From assembly GCA_964036315.1 (NCBI GenBank), contig OZ038500.1, forward strand, positions 58,080,946 to 58,144,945: 64,000 bases of DNA, written 5' to 3'. Source of the stretch: Acanthosepion esculentum (Eukaryota; Mollusca; Cephalopoda; Sepiida; Sepiidae). Position numbers and translations under genes: made by a program. Shown one piece after another: positions 54,940-64,000 of this stretch. A model generated the notes under the pieces. That model was not told the origin of the DNA. It was given only the letters and a program-made list of their open reading frames with translations, and did not search any database. Numbering within the stretch: the first letter of the stretch is position 1; each line of letters opens with the position of its first letter.

Positions 54940-55830
54940 AAGAACAGAAAATGACGAAAATGCATCCTGTACAAGGTCCCAGAGCCACTTTTACAGAGTA
55001 AGAGGCACATTTCATGCGCATATGCCGGGAAACATAAGGGTTAAACCTAGACTTGAACAGGTTAATATCCTCTGGGGAACCTATTCTAAAGATCACGGGT
55101 TAGCGGGATGAAGCTGCTCAAGTGAAAGTTAGAATGACGAAAATGCATCCTGTACAATGCCCGAGAGCCACTTCTACAGAGTAAGAGGCACATTTCATGC
55201 GGATATTTCGGATATAAGAGTTAATCCTAGACTTGAACAGGGTAATATCCTCTGGGGAATCGGTTCTAAAGAGCAGTGGTTAGCGGGATGAAGCTGCTCG
55301 ACTGAAACTTAGAATTCACCAATGGAATACGAAGGGAATGAGGGTGCTTCGCTACAATGAGCGTAGCACGGCGGCGCTTAGCAGTGAAGGTTAAAACTGA
55401 TGAAACTAAGGAATGTAGTTTCGTCTGAGAACTTTCCTTGGAAATAGCAGTAAAACAGTGAGAGGCTTGCGATAGGACGGTGGTGGAAAATAACTTGTCA
55501 CCCACGAGTACGCGTCGAAGCTTTTGGACTCTATCGAGAGTGGAAAGGGAATACTGGGCAGAACTTGCCCATATATGGCAGCAGTACTCTATTTTTGGTC
55601 TGATCCGGTTCTTGTAAAAAATAGACCGAGGAGTCAGGTACTTATTGCAACGTTACAGGGAACCGACCATTTTCCCCGCATTTTTAGCTATGGATCTTAT
55701 GTAGGAACTCCACATGAGGACTGGGTTGAGTTTAAGGCCAATCAGACGCTCAAGACACTAACCTCCCTAATGGAACACTCATCCATCGTGATTGCTGATA
55801 GTTCAGTGTATGAAATATATTGATAAAACA
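54940..55830 (-). pseudogene. CR1/Jockey-like LINE, third subfamily, with 185-bp tandem duplication
   Basis: Minus strand: STAAIYGQVLPSIP, then KSFDAYSWVTSYFPPPSYRK, LTVLLLFPRKVLRRNYIP, SFSRAASSR and FRTDSPEDITLFKSRINSYI, IRMKCASYSVEVALGHCTGC. This is an RT tail related to 30.9 and 31.7 kb. The last block (AATGACGAAAATGCATCCTG through GGTTAGCGGGATGAAGCTGC) is tandemly duplicated at 54950-55134 and 55135-55310. Confidence 0.65.
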
Positions 55831-56329
55831 TATTAACGGAATAATTAGTCGTGTGTAATGTTGAAATCAAGAAAGCATTATCCATAATATAGGGCGTTTC
55901 ATTAAGACGGATTATATATAAGGGTGTTTCATTAAGTCGGATCAAACTCAGCATTAAATAAAATCAGTGTTATTGGTGAAAAATTACTTATTTCTCTATT
56001 GGATCATGTTATTTAAGTCATGGTAATTATGTGTGAAAGATTATATCGCCCATTTATCCGCCAAATCTGAAAGAAAAAGAAAAAAAAATCATTAGACGCT
56101 TAAACTTAATTCACATTAAAATCAGTCCAAGCTTTTGGAATACCCTTTAGTCGTGGACTTCTATAGCGGGGTTGGTCACTAAGGTCAGTTAATCCTTTTT
56201 ACTAGGAATGTCATTAATTCTGCTTAAACATTTCAGTACTCTCCTTACATTCAGTGAAGTCTTTCAATAAACATGTACTAACTTAATAGACGGAAATGTG
56301 ACGTAGAAATCCGAAGGCGTATTGGAATA

Positions 56330-56480
56330 ATGAAATATGCTTTGCAAAACTAAACAAATTCTAAGAAACATGAACAAAAAGACAAAAATTATTAAGAGTT
56401 ACAAAGGACAGGAACTTGCGGAGAGCCATGATCGCCTATTAACTGAAGGGACACGACAGATAGAAGAAAAAGACAACGAA
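56330..56480 (+). pseudogene. Possible RTE tail remnant
   Basis: GGACAGGAACTTGCGGAGAG...CATGATCGCC...CTGAAGGGACACGACAGATA parallels the last bases of the RTE tail at 18.95 kb. Short and out of frame. Confidence 0.35.
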
Positions 56481-57139
56481 TTTAGTATAGGAGATTATAA
56501 AATGAAATACAGAATAAATTGTGCTATGGATAGTTTTTTAAAACTCTGTAAGGTGTTACAAATCAAAAATATTCATTTTAGAGTCGACCGTCCTGGGTAT
56601 GACGACAAACTTCATCCGCGTCCAGGGTAAGACGATAAACTACGTCCAACAGCAAGACCTCTGATCAGAAAGCTTTGAGGAGCGTGGAACCACCTCTTCA
56701 TTGCTGACTCGGTGTGGTAGCACCTGTTAGGGTCCCAGCTTTGGGCAAATAGTTAACCCCGAATCTGAGGTAAAAAGCATTATGAATGTCAAAACAGGTT
56801 TCAATACCAGAAAAAACTTTGTAAAAAAATTATTACCAGAAATAAATTTTTGAAGAAAAAACTATTACCAGCAATACGTTTTAAAAAAAAAAATTACCAG
56901 AAATACATTATCTAAAATAATATTACTGGCTATACATTTTTTAAACAATATTACCAGCTATACATTTTTGAGGAAAAAATATTACCAGAAGTAGATTTTT
57001 CAAAAAGAAAAAAAATTACCAGGAAAATAAATTTGTCGGCATTAAATGACCCATTGAGGTTGATATACCGTAAAACAAACCAAACTGTTTAGAGTCGAGT
57101 CATGTTCTTAAATAGCTTCGTCAGATATAGAGCCGTCTT
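56481..57139. other. A-rich degenerate tandem
   Basis: From about 56790 to 57020, seven phrases of the type (A/T)TACCAGAAATACATTTT with 25-45-bp spacing form an irregular tandem. Otherwise nothing. Confidence 0.5.
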
Positions 57140-57490
57140 TGGATGCCATGTATGGGGCCCAACTTGTTCGGAAATGTCGAAAAAATCAGATTTTCTCATG
57201 TCAATGACTTCAAGCGAATGAATCCTGTAGGCGTTAAAAAGGGATTATTTATCAGATCTTAAATAATGACGCTACAGGAGCACACACAGAGAACTGTGCC
57301 AAATAACAGAAATTTAAATAACAGCGACAACTAATCTGGATAGCACATGTAACTAGAAAGGATAATAATCATATAATCAGGATGTTGACGTTCCACACTA
57401 CGTTAAACAAAAGGTTAGAAAAGAAACTCCCATTAATACGAGAAGGAGGGATGACATTAAGTGGACGTACCAGGAATATTCCTCTGCAAA
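57140..57490 (+). pseudogene. Non-LTR retrotransposon C-terminal remnant, second copy of the WIAHVTRKDN family
   Basis: WIAHVTRKDNNHIIRMLTFH and TTLNKRLEKKLPLIREGG in adjacent frames; matches 46880-47280 and ends near a (CA)n-(TA)n array. Confidence 0.55.
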
Positions 57491-57517
57491 AGGAAAGGTT
57501 TGAAGACAATATATATA

Positions 57518-57521
57518 CACA

Positions 57522-57599
<78 letters not shown>
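57518..57599. repeat. (CA)n-(TA)n compound microsatellite
   Basis: About 43 bp CA then about 39 bp TA. Confidence 0.97.
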
Positions 57600-57600
<1 letters not shown>

Positions 57601-57625
57601 TAGCCGAATTACCCGTGGTTTTTTA
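57600..57625 (-). mobile_element. Possible Helitron-like 3' terminus
   Basis: The minus strand ends CCACGGGTAATTCGGCTAG then T, resembling the CTAG-T end with an upstream GC-rich segment of invertebrate Helitrons. The other end was not found. Confidence 0.3.
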
Positions 57626-57905
57626 CGTGGCGTGTCACCAATAATTTTTTGTAAGAACATAATGATTGATTTTAAATCATTGTTATGATTTCTGGAGAAA
57701 AATGTTGCATTTCAATATTACTCAATCATCTTGCAGATGTGACCTCCATCTTCTGGCTTTCTCCTCCTATATTAAGATAGTATTCATTCCCTTCTTCAAA
57801 TTTAAATTTAATTTACATCAAAGTGAAAAATCAGTTATGGAGGTCAGTGCATGTAAAAAAAATCAGATATAACTACAATATATCTGTAAAAGGACTATAT
57901 GGATA

Positions 57906-58034
<129 letters not shown>

Positions 58035-58669
58035 GGTTAATGGCCCTGGTTGCCTGACGATCGCGTTTGAAAGAAAATCTGCGTAACGATATGAATATTG
58101 GGTTTATTTTGTCGAGTTGTGTCGCTGGTTAGACCAATTCTTCTGTCTTGGGCATCTTGATTTAGACATTGAGCATTGTGCATTATTGCAAACGTGGGTG
58201 TTAATCTTCTTTGACAACATCCACCTACAGTAACCAAGCACAAAATTGTAAACTCTCCACCGAGAAAAAATAGCTATAATTACCTTCACAGACCAAAATA
58301 AACTATTAAAAAAACGAACGGGACTCATCTCAAATTGCAGACACGAAAACTAGTTTTTATAACGTCACCTAAAAATCAACAACTGTAAACGAACAAGAAT
58401 AAACGCAAATAAATAAATAAAAACTAGTAAAATAAATTAAACCCAACAAATAAATACATACATCAAATAAGTAAATAATAAACAAATTAAGAAAGCATGC
58501 ACCCACAGATAAACACAAAATAATGAACTACTAATAACCAACAATAAAATAATCCGTAACCAATAATAATTAAAAATGTTAATTGAGAACATTATAAATA
58601 GCCAAACAACTTCATTCGGATTCACAATTATTCCCACTTAATAACACTAGAATAATTCGAAGCACAAAA

Positions 58670-58925
58670 GCCACCGGTAGAATAGTACAATAGACTACCC
58701 ACAATGCAATACAAAAGACAACCCACAAGGGAATAAAATAGACTGCACAGAATGCAATACAAAAGACAACCCACAATGCAATACAATAAACTACACACAA
58801 TGCACCACTGAACTGTATATATAAATAGTCGAGCAAAAACACAAAGCACATGACCTGACGATAGGGTTTAGCATGAAATACTGTCACATCTGGATATTGA
58901 CTTCAATGTCCACTTTGCCAGGAAC
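58670..58925 (+). mobile_element. Family E hammerhead-like element, copy with internal tandem
   Basis: Four degenerate repeats of GACTACCCACAATGCAATAC (58690-58800) lead into AATAGTCGAGC, ACATGACCTGACGA (58855-58861), GAAA 58875-58878 and GTTGACTTCAATGTCCAC-like tail. The GATATTGACTTCAATGTCCA end is shared with 42.65 kb. Confidence 0.55.
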
Positions 58926-59122
58926 TACCTACCTAGGTTTCAGGGTAAATTTTCTGGTCTACTTAACATGTTGAGCACTTTACGTTTTATCTTATTCATT
59001 CGATTGTTTTTTTTTTCTTTGGACTGTACGATTAAAACACTGGACGAATTTTCTTTTCGCCCTGCTCGGATGTTTCTCGTTCCTCGCTTTCTTTCAATTT
59101 TTCCCCCAGATATCATTGATTT

Positions 59123-59124
<2 letters not shown>

Positions 59125-59186
<62 letters not shown>

Positions 59187-59291
59187 AAATTTATTCATAT
59201 ATATATATATTTATTTCGATATATATATGTATATAAATTTATTCATATATATATATACATATTTATTTCGATATATATATATATATATATG

Positions 59292-59341
<50 letters not shown>
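59125..59341. repeat. (TA)n array with interspersed ATTTATTCA / TTTCGA
   Basis: TA blocks at 59125-59182, about 59198-59211, 59219-59230 and 59278-59341, with short repeats of TATAAATTTATTCATATATA between them. Confidence 0.95.
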
Positions 59342-59344
<3 letters not shown>

Positions 59345-59347
59345 CAT

Positions 59348-59390
59348 CCACATACAGACTGTTTCGCTGTTTCACAGCTCATCAGTGTGG
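59348..59390 (-). ncRNA. Hammerhead ribozyme, family I (near-perfect)
   Basis: Minus strand: stem I CCACA (59390-59386) pairs with TGTGG (59352-59348); core CTGATGA 59385-59379; stem II GCTG-TGAAA-CAGC; GAAA 59365-59362; stem III ACA-GTC-TGT; H17 is A (opposite 59353). All core bases canonical, all three stems perfectly paired. It stands 7 bp from a (TA)n array. The strongest single ribozyme call in the window. Confidence 0.85.
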
Positions 59391-59404
59391 CTAGGTCCGG
59401 TTGC

Positions 59405-59475
59405 CTCTAGCTAGGATCGAAACCCGACTGAATTAGCGTCAGTCGGAACTTCTACCAGTAGGCACGGCAGGGATG
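59405..59475 (-). promoter_or_regulatory. tRNA-like sequence upstream of hammerhead I
   Basis: Minus strand: GTGCCTACTGGTAGAAGTTC (A-box-like), then an 8-bp stem with a 7-nt loop (CCGACTGA ... TCAGTCGG, 59446-59424) like an extended anticodon arm, then GGGTTTCGATCC (B-box-like, about 59422-59411). The order and the 7-nt loop fit a tRNA-derived Pol III promoter; acceptor and D arms are degenerate. Confidence 0.5.
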
Positions 59476-59869
59476 AAGGTGAATTTTAACGTGTTTATTT
59501 TTAGATTTCGATAAACACACAGTGACTGAGAGTGACTCAATTCTGCCGAAGAGTCGTGCAATATTAGCTTAAATAGTCACTGTTTACAAACCCACACCTC
59601 AAACCAGAGAGCTCAACCGAAATTAATTTTTCAGATATATATATATATACTCGAATCTCCCGTCGACTGCGACGTATGAGGATTCCTAGGAAACCGACAG
59701 CTCGACAACAGCACATGAGATTTGATTATAATGGTGAAGGTTTCGTGCAGGACAAGCCACACTTTTTGAAGGGCCGAATACAGAGACCTGTTGCACTACG
59801 TGCCACAGGTTCCCCAAACGACCCTCCGCAGATTTTGAATTCAGAATTGTCCTTCTCCTAGACCAGTTG

Positions 59870-60030
59870 CCATACAAGGCTATAGAACCCAGTCTGTCCT
59901 GCTATTTACTCATAGCTGGAGGGAGAAGAGGATTCACACCTTTCCCAAGGGTATTAGCATGTAAGTGAATGTAATGGATTCGCCTCTCCGATTCCTCAAT
60001 CCAAAGCGCTATCCATTACTCCACCGTGTA
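59870..60030 (-). repeat. Arg-tRNA-like SINE, family G, best copy
   Basis: Minus strand: TGGAGTAATGGATAGCG (A-box region, 60024-60008), then GAGGCGAATCC (B-box, 59986-59976), then TTACATGCTAATACCCTTGG shared with 37.3 and 38.5 kb. No cloverleaf, so a SINE and not a tRNA gene. Confidence 0.6.
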
Positions 60031-60858
60031 TATATATACAAGATGTATCAAAACTAGTTTTATAAACTTTGTGCGGAGGGTTCATCTGTCTAAAACAAGG
60101 ACAAAAGTTCATCTAAACACATGTCCAGAAATCCCTCGTTTTTGAGTTAAGTTTATCCTTACGGTAAAAGCTGTTAAATCCAATATACAATCGAAAAATA
60201 CTTTTACAAACTTCAAGTTCAGGTTCCTGGAACCAAAACAAGGTAAAATGTCAGGATGAATATATCCCAAAAAGGCCATTATTTTTAATATTTTTTACAG
60301 GCGGATGAGGGTATTATTTTTGTATTTTCTACTAGAATGTTTCGGGTGGAGTCTGGTAAGTTTGTGTGTGTGTTTAGATCCAGACTCCCTACGTTGCACC
60401 TATCTGACCACAGCTCTATTCCGTAACGTTTTGCTCTGGATTGATGTGACTTGAACGGTTTTTGCAAAGCAACAAACGGCCAGTAATTGACAGTGTTATT
60501 TTTCAGTCAATCCCCGATGTTCCCGTCTCTGTGAGGACAAGCTGCCTATCGTCAAAACAAGTTAGATTATTTATTCTTTTAAATAATAAAATTTGACGCT
60601 TTCATTATAGGCATGATAACTCAATCTTCATGAAACAAGTTTTTTTGTTTGCTTCTCAATTGGAGTAGATAGGTTTGCCAACCGTCCGGGGCACACACTT
60701 CGCCAGTCTTTTGAACAGCAGCCAGTGTTTATCACTTGTTTTCTGTTTAGGGTTGTGTTTCAGGTTCCATTTAAAATTCCATCAATCTCTTTCATTCCCA
60801 TTCCATTAGCTCCTTGTGTGTTAGCAACATTATCGCCTTCCTTCGGGTGAATCGTTTA

Positions 60859-60862
<4 letters not shown>

Positions 60863-60925
<63 letters not shown>
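60863..60925. repeat. (TA)n microsatellite
   Basis: About 62 bp TA; the mariner-type element starts at its end. Confidence 0.97.
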
Positions 60926-61385
<460 letters not shown>

Positions 61386-61424
61386 GTCCACTTTTTAGTG
61401 TTAATTCTATTCATTAATCTCGAT

Positions 61425-61462
61425 TTAGCTCTCTTGAGCGAGGTTCGAAACCGGTTAGCTAA
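61425..61462 (+). ncRNA. Degenerate hammerhead-like motif next to (TA)n
   Basis: Stem I TTAGCT (61425-61430) pairs perfectly with AGCTAA (61457-61462); CTCTTGA stands where CTGANGA is expected (two core changes); GAAA 61447-61450; stem III palindrome ACCGGT; H17 T 61456. Stem II is poorly paired. Looks like a decayed hammerhead 40 bp from a (TA)n array. Confidence 0.4.
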
Positions 61463-61531
61463 CCCGTTTTTCAGTTTTCTTTTTGTTTATTATCATCATG
61501 AGTGGTAATAAATGGCATATTTTATTTTTAT

Positions 61532-61534
<3 letters not shown>

Positions 61535-61576
<42 letters not shown>

Positions 61577-61620
61577 ATATATATATATATATATATGTGT
61601 GCGCGTGTGTGTGTATATGT
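61535..61620. repeat. (TA)n-(TG)n compound microsatellite
   Basis: Broken TA and TG runs. Confidence 0.95.
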
Positions 61621-61826
61621 GTGTGTGAAAAAGAAGTTACAAATGCAACTGAAGTCTTTAAGAATATTTATCCTTAATGGCTAATGCGGCACAGCCACTC
61701 CACGTCTCTCCATTTCAATTTATCTTTCGAAAAACATCGAACAGTGAAACCGGTATAGTTACTCTAAACAAATATTCTGAAAGAATGCACTTGCATATTC
61801 AACATTTTTCTTATCTGTCTCTCTCT

Positions 61827-61936
<110 letters not shown>

Positions 61937-62314
61937 CTAAATGTTGTTTTATATTTTTTTGCACACAGACTTTTGTTTATTAGACATTAAATTAGATCAC
62001 CTATCATCCTCCACAATTTACCTAGACTTTTCAGTTCGCCTCATCTATATTTATGGGCGTTCTTAACCCTACGTTAGTCATCTAGCATTTCCGAAAATGG
62101 ATAGTTTCTTGGCGTCTGCCTCCCACGACAACTGCGCTACAACTGCCCCATACCGCGTGAGTCAGGAGAGTGTGGGAGGGACAAAAAAAAAACAAACAAG
62201 TTGCAAACTAGGAATTACGAGTACTTTAAAAATGTTGTGGTAACAAAAATCCATAAGACTAACGCAGGGTTAAATTATAAAAATTTCGCAAAACCTACCG
62301 AGAATTTGGCATTT

Positions 62315-62460
62315 ATAAATGTTCCAAACTAAAATCCTTGCCTATTCCCTTATAATGTCCATGAGAGGACGAGACGCGTCAGCTACCATACGTTTTCCTT
62401 TTGGCTTTATTCATATTGACCTTTTACAGATATATGTTTAGTTATGTCGGAAGTTTTACA
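62315..62460 (-). repeat. Unclassified repeat Z, copy 1
   Basis: Minus strand matches 63650-63795 plus: ACATATATCTGTAAAAGGTC, AATATGAATAAA, ACTGACGCGTC and GGAACATTTATAAATG. Confidence 0.7.
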
Positions 62461-63649
62461 CATATCCATGTATATTCTGCGAGAACATTTGCCACGGGGT
62501 TACTGATACGTATTTATTAAATGAATGAAAAGAATACATTGTAATTTTTGTTGATTATTGGTACATGCTAATTAAAAGATAAGTTCCTGCCAATTAACGA
62601 ATCATGTAAATAATCATATCGGCCAAATCATAATTAAATCTTGTCAGACCAAACCACCATTATGCCCGAGAGATATCTTCGCTTCTGTTTTATGAAAGAT
62701 ATCAAAATATTTTTTGTTAGGATGTTATTTTTTTCTTTTCTTCACTGGAAAACAATAATAAAAGACAAACAATAAATGATTTTGTTCAACATTGTTTTCT
62801 TTTGTTAATCCCACGTAGTCACCAAGGGTTAGCAAATGGCATTGGTATATTGTAAAATAGTAAATGAAAAAAATAAAACAAGTTGTTTTCTTGTTTTCAT
62901 TGTATAAGACGATATATATTTCTAATATTATGTATTGATTCATTCTGAATAGTTTCCCATCTTTGATATAGTTATTACATCGTTCTGTTGACCTGATATT
63001 CATTTAAAATGTGATGTTATTATTTTGCAAACATTCTCCCAGGCCAACAATGCACATGGGTTTATACAAATTTCCGTCATTTCATGCTCCAGGCTTCCGT
63101 TCTCAGCCGAGGTATTCCGACTGTTATCTAACCCTTCCTGTTTCTTCACGTTTATGAGTAGATACTTTCACCCAATATTCGATTCACACACCTCTTAGGA
63201 CTTATAAACAGAGAGCGAGGGGGGGACAGGGGGAGAGAGGATTTTGTACCTGATAAATGGACAAACCCTGAAACTCTCAATCGTACTGTACGTACTGTAA
63301 ACGCGCGAAGGAGTGTTTCTCGATGTTTGGCGAAAAGAAAAAAAAAACTCTTAGTGCAGTCTCACAATATACCACGCAATTTGTACAAACAACGTAGACA
63401 AAGAAATCTGACAAAAAAAATAAGCATGTTAAAAACAAACAATTTATATTTTACGGCAACTGGACAAACGAGAAATGAATTTTAAAAAGAGCAATAATGG
63501 CCAAAATTTTTCACCAGGTTTTAGATGTGTGCATGGTGGACGTATTGCTAAATAATAGAGAGAAAGGGGGAGATAAGCTGGTACTCACATACATGTATAT
63601 GTGTGTAGGTGTATCTTCACGCGGAATATACATGCATATATATATTTAA

Positions 63650-63795
63650 AACTTCAGATATAACTAAACATATATCTGTAAAAGGTCAATATGAATAAAA
63701 CCAAAAGGAAAACATATTGTAACTGACGCGTCACGTCCTCTGATGAAAATTATCAGAAAAAAATGCAAGGATTTTATTTTGGAACATTTATAAAT
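63650..63795 (+). repeat. Unclassified repeat Z, copy 2
   Basis: Plus-strand partner of 62315-62460; a shorter piece also occurs at about 57855-57900. Its CTGATGA (63739) is part of a simple hairpin, not a hammerhead. Confidence 0.7.
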
Positions 63796-63912
63796 GTCGG
63801 AGTTAGCTCCTCCTTAATTCCCAAATTCTTCACTAGGGGTCATTCTCCCAATACTATAAATACTGGGAAACTTATTTCTCTTTTTTTCTTCATTTTTACC
63901 CTCCCCCCACAG

Positions 63913-63988
63913 ACCACAAATGGTACATATGGGTCCTATCTAGTATTTCATGGAACCATGAGTTATTATGGTGGATGTGTTGAGAAAG
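63913..63988 (+). CDS. Candidate internal exon of an unidentified cellular gene
   Basis: A strong polypyrimidine tract (63877-63908) ends in CCCCCCACAG at 63912, followed by a 76-base open segment, then AAAG|GTACGTAAG at 63989. Both splice signals fit metazoan consensus. In the frame that stays open, the exon encodes TTNGTYGSYLVFHGTMSYYG then GCVEK plus one base of the next codon. It is not low-complexity and not a transposon motif I know. I cannot name the protein. The 5' neighbour exon was not found in the window. Confidence 0.45.
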
Positions 63989-64000
63989 GTACGTAAGAAT

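Noticed and set aside
58045..58090. CTGACGA at 58053, 22 bp from a (TA)n array
   Set aside because: No GAAA at the right distance with paired stems; at best a fossil.
63735..63760. CTGATGA followed by GAAA at 63739
   Set aside because: CTGATGAAAATTATCAG is a simple hairpin, the GAAA is not in a stem II/III context, and the sister copy at 62.4 kb does not preserve it.

Overview
The window is eukaryotic, non-coding and dominated by transposable elements. I recognise no complete cellular gene, rRNA, functional tRNA or CRISPR array. It is AT-rich, dense in (TA)n, (CA)n/(TG)n and (ATCT)n microsatellites, and full of broken retroelements and DNA transposons. The mix (CR1/Jockey-like and RTE-like LINE tails, Arg-tRNA-like SINEs, the GTGGCACAAGGCC SINE motif, mariner remnants, a Helitron-like element) points to a lophotrochozoan animal, most likely an octopus-like cephalopod. 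That assignment is inference from remembered repeat families, not a search.

The layout is a palimpsest of nested insertions. 0.3-12 kb: LINE 3' ends, RTE tails, Tc1 remnants, a tRNA-like/hammerhead-like family (copies near 3.1 and 5.9-6.5 kb), and a 0.54-kb direct duplication around a minisatellite. 13-16 kb: a TIR-bounded mariner derivative, then a tandem pair of 371-bp units each ending in a hammerhead motif. 17-36 kb: RTE and CR1/Jockey fragments, a non-autonomous Helitron (25.5-26.3 kb) and inverted repeat pairs. 36-49 kb: the richest stretch, with a Penelope-like GIY-YIG endonuclease remnant, five hammerhead-related families next to (TA)n arrays, a composite (ATCT)n satellite, and a LINE endonuclease gene split by a 635-bp insertion with a perfect 12-bp target-site duplication. 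49-64 kb: a 1.85-kb polypurine tract, a mariner pseudogene, a tandem array of tRNA-like modules, a near-perfect hammerhead at 59.35 kb, and one credible spliced exon at the right edge.

The central observation is a recurrent architecture: tRNA-like (Pol III type-2) boxes in three families, a hammerhead ribozyme core with a palindromic or very short stem III, a short 3' tail, and often an abutting (TA)n array. At least five unrelated families show the core. One (family C) lies downstream of a Penelope-type GIY-YIG domain, and its two copies share a compensatory A-U/G-C change in stem I. Hammerheads in Penelope-like elements and in animal retrozymes are established; the diversity in one 64-kb window, the coupling to tRNA-like boxes, and the (TA)n adjacency are what deserve checking.

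Limits: everything was done by eye. Percent identities were not computed, family names are approximate, and boundaries are good to roughly 10-30 bases unless a TSD or TIR is quoted.
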